The notes under the pieces were generated by a model, which was not told the DNA's origin, did no database searches, and saw nothing but the letters and a program-made list of their open reading frames with translations. A stretch of 64,000 bases of DNA from Dyadobacter luticola (GTDB lineage Bacteria > Bacteroidota > Bacteroidia > Cytophagales > Spirosomataceae). The stretch is taken from NCBI RefSeq assembly GCF_005860805.1, contig NZ_VCEJ01000002.1, forward strand, positions 2,402,375 through 2,466,374. Reading direction: 5' to 3'. Below are positions 17,799 through 26,046 of this stretch, piece after piece; the first letter of the stretch is position 1, and the number at the start of each line of letters is the position of its first letter. The position numbers and the translations under genes are program-made.

Positions 17799-19166
17799 CT
17801 ACCAGCTTTTTTCAATTTCTTCCAAAGTCCTCCCCTTCGTTTCCGGGATATTTTTAAATGTAAAAATCCAGATAATGACCGCATTCACCATGAAAATCCA
17901 GAATGTCACCGCACCGCCAAAGTTTTTCAAAAAATACGGCGTCAGCTGCGTGATTGCTACCACACCGATCCATAACACCAACGTAGCCAGCGACATAGCT
18001 ATACCTCGAATTTTAGTCGGGAAAATTTCTGACATCATTACCCAGGGAATCGGCCCCAGCGACACAGCGAAACTGGCAATGTAGCCAAGGATGAAAATAA
18101 GCAGCCAGGGGCCGTTTTTGAAATTGAAATAAAAACAAATTCCCGTCGCGAAAAGGCAGATCACCATCCCTGCAACGCCCCAGATCAGCAGGCTCCGCCG
18201 ACCCGCACGGTCAATAAGCCAGATAGCGACAAGCGTGAAAAGCAAGTTGACGACGCCAATGATAATGGTTTGCATAAATGCCGATTCCGCGCCAAAACCG
18301 ATGCTTTTGAAAATTTCCGGCGCGTAATAGATGACTGCATTAATACCCGTGATTTGGGAGAAGAGCGACAATATCACACCGATCAGCAGCGGCTTGCGCA
18401 GTTTTTGGTCCAATAAATCTTTGAGGCTGCCCTTTTCGTCGTGCAGACTTTCGGCTATCTCCGCATAAATTTCCTCCGCAGCTGGTTTTCCATTGATTTT
18501 TTCTAAAATCCGTTTTGCCTCAGCATCCTTCGATTTCGACGCCAGCCAGCGCGGACTTTCGGGCACAAAAAACAACAGGATAAAAAACAGCGCAGCCGGA
18601 ATTACCTCCGAGCCCAGCATATACCGCCAGCCGCTTTCAATGTTCCAGGCCTCGTCACCGGCCTGACTAATTTTCAGGTTAATCACATAGATAATGTTGA
18701 TTCCCAGCACAATCGCCAGCTGGTAAAAAGTCACCAGCCGTCCCCGGATGTTCGACGGCGCGATTTCGGAAATGTACATTGGGCACAGCATAGAAGCCGC
18801 CCCGACGCCGATCCCTCCGAGTAAGCGCATGATTATGAAGCTCGTAAGATCATTCACCACCGCCGAACCGTAGGCCGGCAGTGCAAAAAGTATCGCTGTG
18901 GCGATCAGAACCACTTTCCGGCCATATTGATCACTGAGATATCCGGCAGACATAGCACCTAAAACGCAACCCCAGATCGCACTGCTCGCTGCCCAGCCAA
19001 CCATGAGCGGCGAAAGATTGAACTTGATTTGAAGATAACCGATCGCCCCGGCGATCACCGCTGTGTCATAACCAAAAAGAAAGCCGCCAAATGCTGCGAC
19101 GCTGGTCAGCAGCAGAATGTACGGTGTGTTTTTGGCCGTAAAAGTCCTCGTATCTTCGGCAGTCAT
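17799..19166 (-). CDS. MFS sugar porter family permease
   Basis: 455 residues with 12 predicted membrane helices. Sugar-porter signatures are all present: FGYDTAVIAGAIGYLQ in helix 1, DQYGRKVVL after helix 2, PESPRWL before the central loop, IDRAGRRSLL, and PETKGRTLEEIE at the C-terminus. It probably brings a monosaccharide across the inner membrane by proton symport. It follows the lipoprotein gene by two bases and precedes the ROK kinase by 29 bases, so transport and phosphorylation are co-expressed. Confidence 0.94.
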   Translation of the reverse strand: MTAEDTRTFTAKNTPYILLLTSVAAFGGFLFGYDTAVIAGAIGYLQIKFNLSPLMVGWAASSAIWGCVLGAMSAGYLSDQYGRKVVLIATAILFALPAYGSAVVNDLTSFIIMRLLGGIGVGAASMLCPMYISEIAPSNIRGRLVTFYQLAIVLGINIIYVINLKISQAGDEAWNIESGWRYMLGSEVIPAALFFILLFFVPESPRWLASKSKDAEAKRILEKINGKPAAEEIYAEIAESLHDEKGSLKDLLDQKLRKPLLIGVILSLFSQITGINAVIYYAPEIFKSIGFGAESAFMQTIIIGVVNLLFTLVAIWLIDRAGRRSLLIWGVAGMVICLFATGICFYFNFKNGPWLLIFILGYIASFAVSLGPIPWVMMSEIFPTKIRGIAMSLATLVLWIGVVAITQLTPYFLKNFGGAVTFWIFMVNAVIIWIFTFKNIPETKGRTLEEIEKSW

Positions 19167-19168
19167 TT

Positions 19169-20395
19169 TCAGGGGTTTGTAGGTTTAGGTTGTTGCTTGA
19201 ATTTGACCCGGACAAACCGCGGACGATAAAGGTCAGGCTTCCTTTGGATCATTTCCATGAACTTGAAACTGTTGACATTATACGAAATCAGCAGCTCGCC
19301 CGGTGCCGAAAGTGCCGCGTGCGCCTTGGCATTGTAGGTGATCAGGTCGGGATCATTGATGTCATTTGTTGTTTTATAAAGCACAATCCGCGGCCCGAAA
19401 GGCCCCACCGGCGTCGGCCCGACCTGCAAACAAATTTGCGGAAAAATGCTTCCCAGCTGATACACCAGTGCATATTTACCTTTGGCTAACCTGCTCACGC
19501 TCATTTCATTTGAAACAGAATCACTGAGCATCGCCGCCGATTTCACTTCTTTCGACCAGCTTTTTCCATCCCAAAATTCCCAGGTATCGAATTTTTCAAT
19601 ATCCGCCGGGAGGGTTCTTGCCGCCACGAGCTTTTTGTTCAAACCCTGAACACCATAAACATATACGAACCCATCGCCATCCACTTCGCCGGCAGATTTA
19701 CTATTATTAAACACCGCCGCGCCGAAAGAAATATTTTCCTGTCCACTTTTACTTTGATTAAAAGGCAACTCCGTCTGCTGCTGATTTTTGTAAGGAAAGT
19801 CACTTCCAGCAGGCACCCTGATCAGCGCATTCCCCGTCTCTTTGAACGGAAACTGCGAATTGTCGTGGGTATTGGTGATTTTAAAAGCGAAAATAAAAAG
19901 GTCTTTGTTCGCATCCGGATTTACAAAACCGTCACCCAGCCAGAAATACGTATCCTTATCAGGCTTATCGGTTTTAGGAATAAAAATGGCCTTATACGCA
20001 CCATTTTCTTGCGGCATATTAAAGGTAATGTTCGCAGGATCAGGCTTTTTACCTTTCAAAACTGCTACCGAATTATTTGTCATGACCATACCGGGCTGCA
20101 AAGAATCGCCGACGATCTCACCGATCGTGGTATCGCTGAACAGAAATAGCAGGCTGTCATTTTTCTCCGAATCCTTACCAGAAAGTGAAACTGAATAAGT
20201 ACCGTCGCCACCAAACCAGCCCGATTTTCTTAAAAACAGGTTTGTCCAGGCCGTGTCCCGCTCCGCGGTGAATTCCTTTTCGTTTATCTCCACACCCTCC
20301 GCCCCGTTTTTCCCTCCCGAAGATTCTCCGCCGCAGGAAGAAAATCCTGCCGCCAGCAGCAACATGCCATAGATCATCCATCGTTGCAATTTCAT
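19169..20395 (-). CDS. Lipoprotein with DUF5005/DUF4185-like beta-propeller
   Basis: 408 residues. The lipobox GFSSC places the lipid on Cys21. After a short linker the text GWFGGDGTYSVSL, LLFLFSDTTIG and TYFWLGDGFV resembles the DUF5005/DUF4185 group of beta-propeller proteins, some of which are glycoside-hydrolase-like; later repeats (VYVYGVQGLNKKLVAARTL, LPGELLISYNVNSF-type text near the end) fit blades. I cannot assign a reaction. As first gene of the permease-kinase-isomerase-GntR operon it probably acts on the imported glycan at the envelope. A GntR-operator-like palindrome lies 37 bases upstream. Confidence 0.72.
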   Translation of the reverse strand: MKLQRWMIYGMLLLAAGFSSCGGESSGGKNGAEGVEINEKEFTAERDTAWTNLFLRKSGWFGGDGTYSVSLSGKDSEKNDSLLFLFSDTTIGEIVGDSLQPGMVMTNNSVAVLKGKKPDPANITFNMPQENGAYKAIFIPKTDKPDKDTYFWLGDGFVNPDANKDLFIFAFKITNTHDNSQFPFKETGNALIRVPAGSDFPYKNQQQTELPFNQSKSGQENISFGAAVFNNSKSAGEVDGDGFVYVYGVQGLNKKLVAARTLPADIEKFDTWEFWDGKSWSKEVKSAAMLSDSVSNEMSVSRLAKGKYALVYQLGSIFPQICLQVGPTPVGPFGPRIVLYKTTNDINDPDLITYNAKAHAALSAPGELLISYNVNSFKFMEMIQRKPDLYRPRFVRVKFKQQPKPTNP

Positions 20396-20431
20396 TCAGC
20401 AGGACAAATTGAGGTAGTAAGAAAGGCAGAT

Positions 20432-20451
20432 ATGTTCGTATGTATGAACAT
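20432..20451. promoter_or_regulatory. Candidate GntR operator, site 3
   Basis: ATGTTCGTATGTATGAACAT: 9-base arms with one mismatch around TG. It shares the ATATGTTYGTAY core with the sites at 8775 and 14079. It lies in the 151-base divergent gap, 37 bases from the lipoprotein start and about 95 bases from the antiporter start. Confidence 0.5.
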
Positions 20452-20546
20452 TTAAAAGTATGCAAAAAAATATTAAAACTAAAACAATAAGTTTTTGTGG
20501 CTGGGAGAATAATGTTTTTCTTTAAAATATATCTGACATTCCCCCC

Positions 20547-22132
20547 ATGCACACCATTTTACCGTTTATACTGGCGATGATCGCGGTCATCGTTTTACTG
20601 AATATCCGGGCTGTAAAACTCAAAATTGCCTACCCGATTTTGCTGGTGATCGGCGGGCTGCTGATCAGCTTCATCCCCGGCCTGCCCATCGTCAAAATCG
20701 ATCCTGACCTCATCTTTTTCATCTTCCTGCCGCCCCTGCTTTTTGAGGCGGCTTGGACGATTTCGTTTAAAGAAATGACGAAATGGTGGCGCATTATCGG
20801 CAGTTTTGCGTTTCTGGTCGTGTTTTTCACCGCATTATCCGTCGCTGTCGTCGCGCATCATTTTATCCCTGGCTTCACCATTGCGCTGGGTTTCCTGCTC
20901 GGCGGGATTGTGTCGCCGCCTGATGCCGTAAGTACCGGTGCCATCACCAAATTTGTGACCATACCCAGAGCTACGTCAGCGATCCTGGAAGGTGAAAGTC
21001 TGCTGAATGATGCGTCTTCGCTGATCATTTTCCGGTTTGCGCTGGTGGCGGTCGGTACCGGGCAATTTATCTGGCAGGAAGCGACAATGACCTTTTTGTG
21101 GATGGTTGTGGGCGGCGCAGGACTCGGTTTGCTGCTCGGCTGGCTGCTGATCCAGATGCACAAACGCCTACCGACGGATACTTCTTCGGACGTGGCGCTC
21201 ACTTTGGTTGAACCCTATTTAATGTATTGGCTGGCGGAAGAGATTCATTGTTCAGGTGTGCTTGCCGTGGTCAGCGGCGGCTTGCTGATGTCCTCCCAGC
21301 GACTGGTTTTCCTCAGCAGCGCGAGCCGGATCCAAGGTTATAATGTCTGGGAAAGCTTTGTTTTTATATTAAATGGCATTGTTTTCCTGATTATCGGGCT
21401 GGACTTACCCGAAATTGTCGACGGCCTGCGGGCGATGGGCATTCCTGTCAAAACCGCCATCGGCTACGGCTTGCTGGTCACGGGCGTCATCATTGCCACA
21501 CGAATCATCAGTTCCTACGCCGCGTTGCTCGCGACGCTTATTTTCCGGCCGTCCGTGATGCCGCGCGCACGCACCCCCAGGAGACGTTTACTGATTCCGC
21601 TCATGCTCGGCTGGACCGGTATGCGCGGCGTAGTTTCTCTGGCTGCCGCACTGGCCATTCCGGTCAGCCTGGATAATGGTTCCGCATTTCCCCAAAGGAA
21701 TCTGATACTCTTCATCACATTTATCGTAATTCTGCTAACACTTCTGGTACAGGGACTTACGCTGCCTTATGTGATCCGCCGTACCGGCGTTTTTGAGGGA
21801 TTAATGGAGGAAGAGCAGGAAAATGAAACCCGCCTTCGCATGAAGCGCGGCCTGAAACAGCATGTTTTGGAATTCCTTAAAACCAAATATGAAAACATGC
21901 CTGAGAGCCACGCTGGAATGCAAAAAAAATCATCCAGCAGTGGGAGGAACGCGCAAAGGCGACCGACGATAGCTGGATGAATGTGAAATCGAAAGCGATT
22001 TTTGTAGAGTTGCTGGAAGTGCAGCGCAATTATCTGGTGGAACTGAACAAAGACCCGAAAATCGATGAGGAGATAATCCGCCAGCAACTTTACCAGATCG
22101 ATCTGGAAGAGGAGCGGCTGAAAATCATTTAG
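20547..22132 (+). CDS. CPA1 family Na+/H+ antiporter, reading frame interrupted at an A8 run
   Basis: The zero frame gives 477 residues (stop at 21978-21980) with 10-12 membrane segments and CPA1 motifs FFIFLPPLLFEAAW, GGIVSPPDAVS, LLNDASSLIIFRFAL and GWTGMRGVVSLAAALA. The acidic transport residues (PDA, NDASS) are present. Its last residues from the A-run at 21922-21929 on (KSSSSGRNAQRRP) look unlike the family. The -1 frame continues from that run with IIQQWEERAKATDDSW and a typical acidic tail ending LYQIDLEEERLKII at 22132, giving 528 residues. Either one A has been lost (or misread) from a run of nine, or the tail is reached by slippage. The full frame overlaps the convergent AraC gene by four bases. 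Confidence 0.88.
21922..21929 (+). other. A8 slippery run at the antiporter frame change
   Basis: In the zero frame the bases read CAA AAA AAA TCA, so the canonical -1 slippery heptamer A AAA AAA is in register. A -1 shift enters the conserved tail frame directly (ATC ATC CAG CAG TGG). I see no convincing stem-loop just downstream. Confidence 0.7.
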
Positions 22133-23052
22133 TTAAAAGACCGCCGGAATTCCAGTGGTGAAAAATTGGTCTTTGTCTTAAATAACTTGCTAAATGATTG
22201 CGGATGCTCGAAACCGAGTTCATACGCCACTTCGCTGACGGTCAGGCTTGTGGTCGATAATTTTTCTTTCGCCTTCTCGATCAGCTTGTTATGGATGTGC
22301 TGCTGCGCATTCTGGCCCGTCAGTGAGCGGAGCATATCGCTGAGGTAGCTGGGCGAAATGTTGAGTTTTTCGGAAAGAAAATGGACGCTCGGAATGCCCT
22401 CTTCCGTCGTTTTTTCGCCATCGAAATATTCGTTTAAAGTTTCCTCCACCTTTTCCAAAAGATTGTTGCCCGATGCTTTCCGGGTAATAAATTGTCTTTT
22501 GTAAAACCGGTTGGCATAATTCAGCAAAAGCTCGATCTGCGAAATCACCACATCCTGGCTGAATTCATCGATCCGGCTCTGCAACTCGCCGCTCATAATG
22601 TCGAAAATCGACATGATGACCGTCTTTTCCTGCTCCGATAAGTGCAGGGCTTCGTTGGTCGAGTAGGAGAAAAAGCCGTATTGTTTGATTTTTTTGGCCA
22701 AAGGATAGTTGAGCAGGAAGTCGGGGTGGATCAGCAGGGTATACAAAGAACATTCTTCGTTCATATTGTCATAATGCGGGCCCAGGATCTGGTTTGGTGC
22801 CGCGAAAAGCAGCCCGCCTTCGTCAAAATCATAGTAATCTTGCCCATACCGCAACTTCCCACTCAACTTGCTTTTGTAGGAAATTTTATAGAAAGTAAGC
22901 ACATGCGAAGGCCCGAGCCGGCAAGGCTCCACGGGTGTTAACCGGTTGTCTATCAGGCTGATCATAGGATGCAATGGTTTGGGTAAACCAAAAGCATTGT
23001 GCGCATCAGAGAGCGACTCGAATCGCAGGGGATTACTTTCTTCCTTTTTCAT
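22129..23052 (-). CDS. AraC family transcriptional regulator (copy 1)
   Basis: 307 residues. A cupin-like sensing half (GGLLFAAPNQILGP) is followed by the two AraC helix-turn-helix units, HFLSEKLNISPSYLSDMLRS and SEVAYELGFEHPQSFSKLFK. It starts 10 bases after the SDR stop, so both probably share a transcript. The C-terminal half is clearly paralogous to the AraC protein at 42825-43520. Likely role: local regulator of the oxidoreductase; ligand unknown. Confidence 0.93.
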   Translation of the reverse strand: MKKEESNPLRFESLSDAHNAFGLPKPLHPMISLIDNRLTPVEPCRLGPSHVLTFYKISYKSKLSGKLRYGQDYYDFDEGGLLFAAPNQILGPHYDNMNEECSLYTLLIHPDFLLNYPLAKKIKQYGFFSYSTNEALHLSEQEKTVIMSIFDIMSGELQSRIDEFSQDVVISQIELLLNYANRFYKRQFITRKASGNNLLEKVEETLNEYFDGEKTTEEGIPSVHFLSEKLNISPSYLSDMLRSLTGQNAQQHIHNKLIEKAKEKLSTTSLTVSEVAYELGFEHPQSFSKLFKTKTNFSPLEFRRSFN

Positions 23053-23062
23053 TTTAAATCGA

Positions 23063-23944
23063 TTAATTGTTGCCTTGTGCTGCGCTCGCTACTTCATCCC
23101 ACTCTTCCCAAACCGCAATCCGCTCGGCATAAGTTTCCTTGATACCCGGCAAGTTGTGGCTTCCCAGGAAAAATCTGAGCGGTGGGTTTTCAGCATCAAC
23201 GATTTTCAGGATTGCATCGCCTGTTGCTTCCGGGTCACCCCTTTCGAGCGACATCAACTGCTTGAAAAACTGGTCTTTGAAATCACCATAAATGTCGAGT
23301 CCCGCAGAAAATTTGAGCGACTGCTGGCTGCCGAATTCAGTAGCATAAGCACCTGGCTCAATGATGGTTACCTTGATATTAAACTGCTCGATCTCAGCCG
23401 CCAGACTCTCATGGATCGCCTCAAACGCCCATTTTGAAGAGCAATAGTAGCCGATCACCGGGTAAGTAATATGACCAACATTGCTCGAAGTACCCAAAAT
23501 GTGCCCACCGCCCTGCTTCCGCAACAGTGGCAAAGCAGCCTGAATCACGGCAAGCGGGCCGAAAATGTTCGTCTCGTAAAGCGCCCTCACCTCGTCGGCA
23601 TTGGCTTCCTCGATGGTCCCCACCAGCGAGTAACCTGCATTGTTGAGCACAATATCCAGCCTTCCGAAATGTTCAAAAGCCTGGTTAACAGTCGCTTTTA
23701 CTTGTTCGGGATTTGTTACATCCAGTTCCAGCGGGAGTACCAGGTCACCATATTTTTCCTTGAAATCCGCGATACTATCCAGATTCCTTGCGGTGGCGGC
23801 TACCTTATCGCCACGTTGCAAAGCCGCCTCCGTCCACACCCGGCCAAAGCCGCGGGACGCACCTGTTATGAACCAAACTTTACCGGAAGTCGCAGATGCC
23901 GAGTACGTTACTGCATCTATATTTTCATTTTGCTGTGCCATCAT
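23063..23944 (-). CDS. Short-chain dehydrogenase/reductase (copy 1)
   Basis: 293 residues. The cofactor motif is TGASRGFGR near residue 28, NNAG follows strand 4, and the active-site YxxxK lies in YYCSSKWAFE. The fold is a classical SDR using NAD(P)H. The substrate is not evident. Two ATGs are adjacent (23944, 23941); an extra 20 residues precede the Rossmann start. It is transcribed with the AraC gene that follows and faces away from the C10 peptidase. Confidence 0.93.
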   Translation of the reverse strand: MMAQQNENIDAVTYSASATSGKVWFITGASRGFGRVWTEAALQRGDKVAATARNLDSIADFKEKYGDLVLPLELDVTNPEQVKATVNQAFEHFGRLDIVLNNAGYSLVGTIEEANADEVRALYETNIFGPLAVIQAALPLLRKQGGGHILGTSSNVGHITYPVIGYYCSSKWAFEAIHESLAAEIEQFNIKVTIIEPGAYATEFGSQQSLKFSAGLDIYGDFKDQFFKQLMSLERGDPEATGDAILKIVDAENPPLRFFLGSHNLPGIKETYAERIAVWEEWDEVASAAQGNN

Positions 23945-24070
23945 TTTTGTGTTTGAATTTATACAACAAATGTCGCCCGCCTAAGCCGCCTGCATGTAGT
24001 CAAATTGAGGGATTTTGTGTTCAAATCGAGGATCGAGCTACCCGCATTTTCCGCCAGAATTTGGCAATAT

Positions 24071-24114
24071 CCGTTTGCAAACGTTTACAAACGACTATAA
24101 ACGTTTGCAAACGG
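24071..24114. repeat. Perfect 16-bp inverted repeat upstream of C10 peptidase
   Basis: CCGTTTGCAAACGTTT (24071-24086) and its exact reverse complement (24099-24114) flank 12 bases. Each arm contains the self-palindromic decamer GTTTGCAAAC, so the element is a palindrome made of palindromes, with AAACG/CGTTT recurring also in the spacer. It lies 83-126 bases before the peptidase start, in a 252-base divergent gap. It could be a tandem operator or a cruciform-prone element. Confidence 0.7.
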
Positions 24115-24196
24115 CATTGTTTGAAAGAGGTTATTCATCTTTGCTTTTGCAGGTGCAAGCTGCTTGAACAAATGTTTCACATTGATATCACCCGCC

Positions 24197-25534
24197 ATGA
24201 AGATTTTAAAAAGTTTACCATCGACCTTTTTATGCGTGATGATCTTTCTCACCTTTATTCAGTGTCAGGATCAGCCAGTCAAGAATGAATCTATCAGTAA
24301 GCCAGACGATTATCTGATTGAAAGTAGCCAGGCCCAATATGTGGCAAGAAGCTTTCTGGCGATAACAGAAGCGAATTCGGGGATACGAAATGGCAGAACG
24401 TCGGCAGTTCAAGGATCTTTAAAGGAAATCATTGAAACTAAGACTATCTATGATCGAAATGGCAATCCGGCCATGTATTTGATATCCTTTGGCAAAAGGA
24501 TTGGCGGCAATGAAGTTTTGAAAGATGGCTTTGTGATTGTCGCCGCCGACAAAAGGATCCGGCCTATTCTGGCCAAGTCGGACTCAGGCTACTTTGATCT
24601 TGAAACTGATAATCCGGGGATTAAAATCTGGCTTGAATATGTAACGAGCGCCATAGCCGACGCTAAGAGAAATCAGCCGAAGCCGTCCGGTGGCGCAGAC
24701 ATTTTATGGGATCAATATCTTTTGGACAAAAATGATGGACTGATTAATGGAAGAACCGAAGACTGCACTGACCCTCCCTGCCCCGGAGATCCCTGTCCCC
24801 AGGATTATTTTTATCAATCAGCGATCCTGACAACAACTGATTGGCATCAATTCGGTCCCTACAATATGTTTTGCCCAACATCCAACAATGCCTCATGCGG
24901 AGCTTGCAAGATTTCTTCCGCTGGTTGCGGTGCTGTCGCAGCAGCTCAGGTAATGAATGTTTATCATAAACCCGCAACCTATACCATCGCACCAGCAGGG
25001 CCGGTAAATTATGTATACCCGTTACAAAATAGTTTTGCTAATGTTTGTACATCTGCCAATGTAAGAGCTCGGGAGATTGCTGCACTGATTCGTGCTGCGG
25101 GAATGTGGGAAAATATGCATTACGCTTTCAATAAATGTAATTCATACTGTCTAAGGGAAGACATCAAAAATGCATTCGCATCCGCTGGCTATTCAAATGC
25201 TGGAAAACGGGTAAGCTGGCTAAGCAACTACGCGACCGTAAATTCGGAGCTGACAGGAGGACATCCGGTAATTATGGATGCGACAACAAAATTTCTAGGC
25301 TTTGGCGACTGGCACATTTGGGTGATTGATGGTTATCAGAATTACATCACGTATCACAAATCTGATCCGCAAAACCCTATGAGTTCTTGTCTGGGAACAG
25401 AATACGCATACTATCACATGAATTGGGGATGGAATGGAATAGTAGATGATACGTGGTATGGTATGAATAACTTTACAGTTGATGGAGTGAAGTATGATTT
25501 TGACATGAATGTTACATTAGGCATGAGGCCATAA
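24197..25534 (+). CDS. Peptidase family C10 (streptopain-like) lipoprotein
   Basis: 445 residues from ATG at 24197; an upstream TTG start adds 11 residues before the signal peptide. The signal peptide ends in FIQC, a lipobox. A Spi-like propeptide (residues about 30-170, with GFVIVAADKRIRPILA) precedes the catalytic domain. The nucleophile Cys244 is in AGCGAVAAAQVM and the catalytic His373 in WHIWVIDGY; MNWGWNGIVDDTWY is the C10 tryptophan loop. It is a secreted papain-like protease made as a zymogen. Eleven cysteines cluster around residues 190-245, unusual for streptopain. The start overlaps no neighbour, and a small lipoprotein gene follows by 10 bases. Confidence 0.9.
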   Translation: MKILKSLPSTFLCVMIFLTFIQCQDQPVKNESISKPDDYLIESSQAQYVARSFLAITEANSGIRNGRTSAVQGSLKEIIETKTIYDRNGNPAMYLISFGKRIGGNEVLKDGFVIVAADKRIRPILAKSDSGYFDLETDNPGIKIWLEYVTSAIADAKRNQPKPSGGADILWDQYLLDKNDGLINGRTEDCTDPPCPGDPCPQDYFYQSAILTTTDWHQFGPYNMFCPTSNNASCGACKISSAGCGAVAAAQVMNVYHKPATYTIAPAGPVNYVYPLQNSFANVCTSANVRAREIAALIRAAGMWENMHYAFNKCNSYCLREDIKNAFASAGYSNAGKRVSWLSNYATVNSELTGGHPVIMDATTKFLGFGDWHIWVIDGYQNYITYHKSDPQNPMSSCLGTEYAYYHMNWGWNGIVDDTWYGMNNFTVDGVKYDFDMNVTLGMRP

Positions 25535-25544
25535 ATGAAAGTCT

Positions 25545-25988
25545 ATGAAAAATTTTCTCATACTTTGCTTGATCGGGTTGTCTCTTACCTCTTGCGAATT
25601 CGATTATAAAAGCGCTAAAGGAATTCGCACAAGCAACAGAACCTACATCGGAGTGAAGACTTACGATAAAAAGTCTGGCAACACAAAAATTTTCTCGCCA
25701 GGGATCAATCAATTGTTGGTGTTCACAGGTGATACCATGCAAATCATACGGAACGACACAGTCATTGAAAGACTGACCAGTTATGGCTCTAAAAACTGGA
25801 TCGGGAAAAGGAAATACGGCAAAGTACTGTTCGGAGGGCTTTCCAAACAGGGACGTAAATCCTTCATTATAGAAATTCTGGATCCCAAAAATTTCCTTTC
25901 CGGCGATGTGATCCTCGGCACGATCATGCAAGGAGATTATGATGAAAAGCTGGATACGACGCAGACGTTTTATTCGTCGCCACCCTGA
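25545..25988 (+). CDS. Small lipoprotein downstream of C10 peptidase
   Basis: 147 residues. The signal peptide has lipobox LTSC. The mature part is basic and beta-rich (RTYIGVKTYDKKSGNTKIF, TMQIIRNDTVIERLTSYGSK) and ends with GDYDEKLDTTQTFYSSPP. I do not recognise the family. It follows the peptidase by 10 bases and is probably co-transcribed. In other bacteria C10 peptidases can have inhibitors encoded next to them, but no Spi similarity can be claimed here. Confidence 0.65.
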   Translation: MKNFLILCLIGLSLTSCEFDYKSAKGIRTSNRTYIGVKTYDKKSGNTKIFSPGINQLLVFTGDTMQIIRNDTVIERLTSYGSKNWIGKRKYGKVLFGGLSKQGRKSFIIEILDPKNFLSGDVILGTIMQGDYDEKLDTTQTFYSSPP

Positions 25989-26046
25989 AAATGAGTGCGT
26001 CAATCGAATTAAAATGTGTCATCTGCATCGCACATTCCAAGCACTA

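Noticed and set aside
25512..26003. 163-codon open frame on the minus strand
   Set aside because: Antisense to the small lipoprotein gene, which has a signal peptide, a lipobox and good spacing to the peptidase gene.
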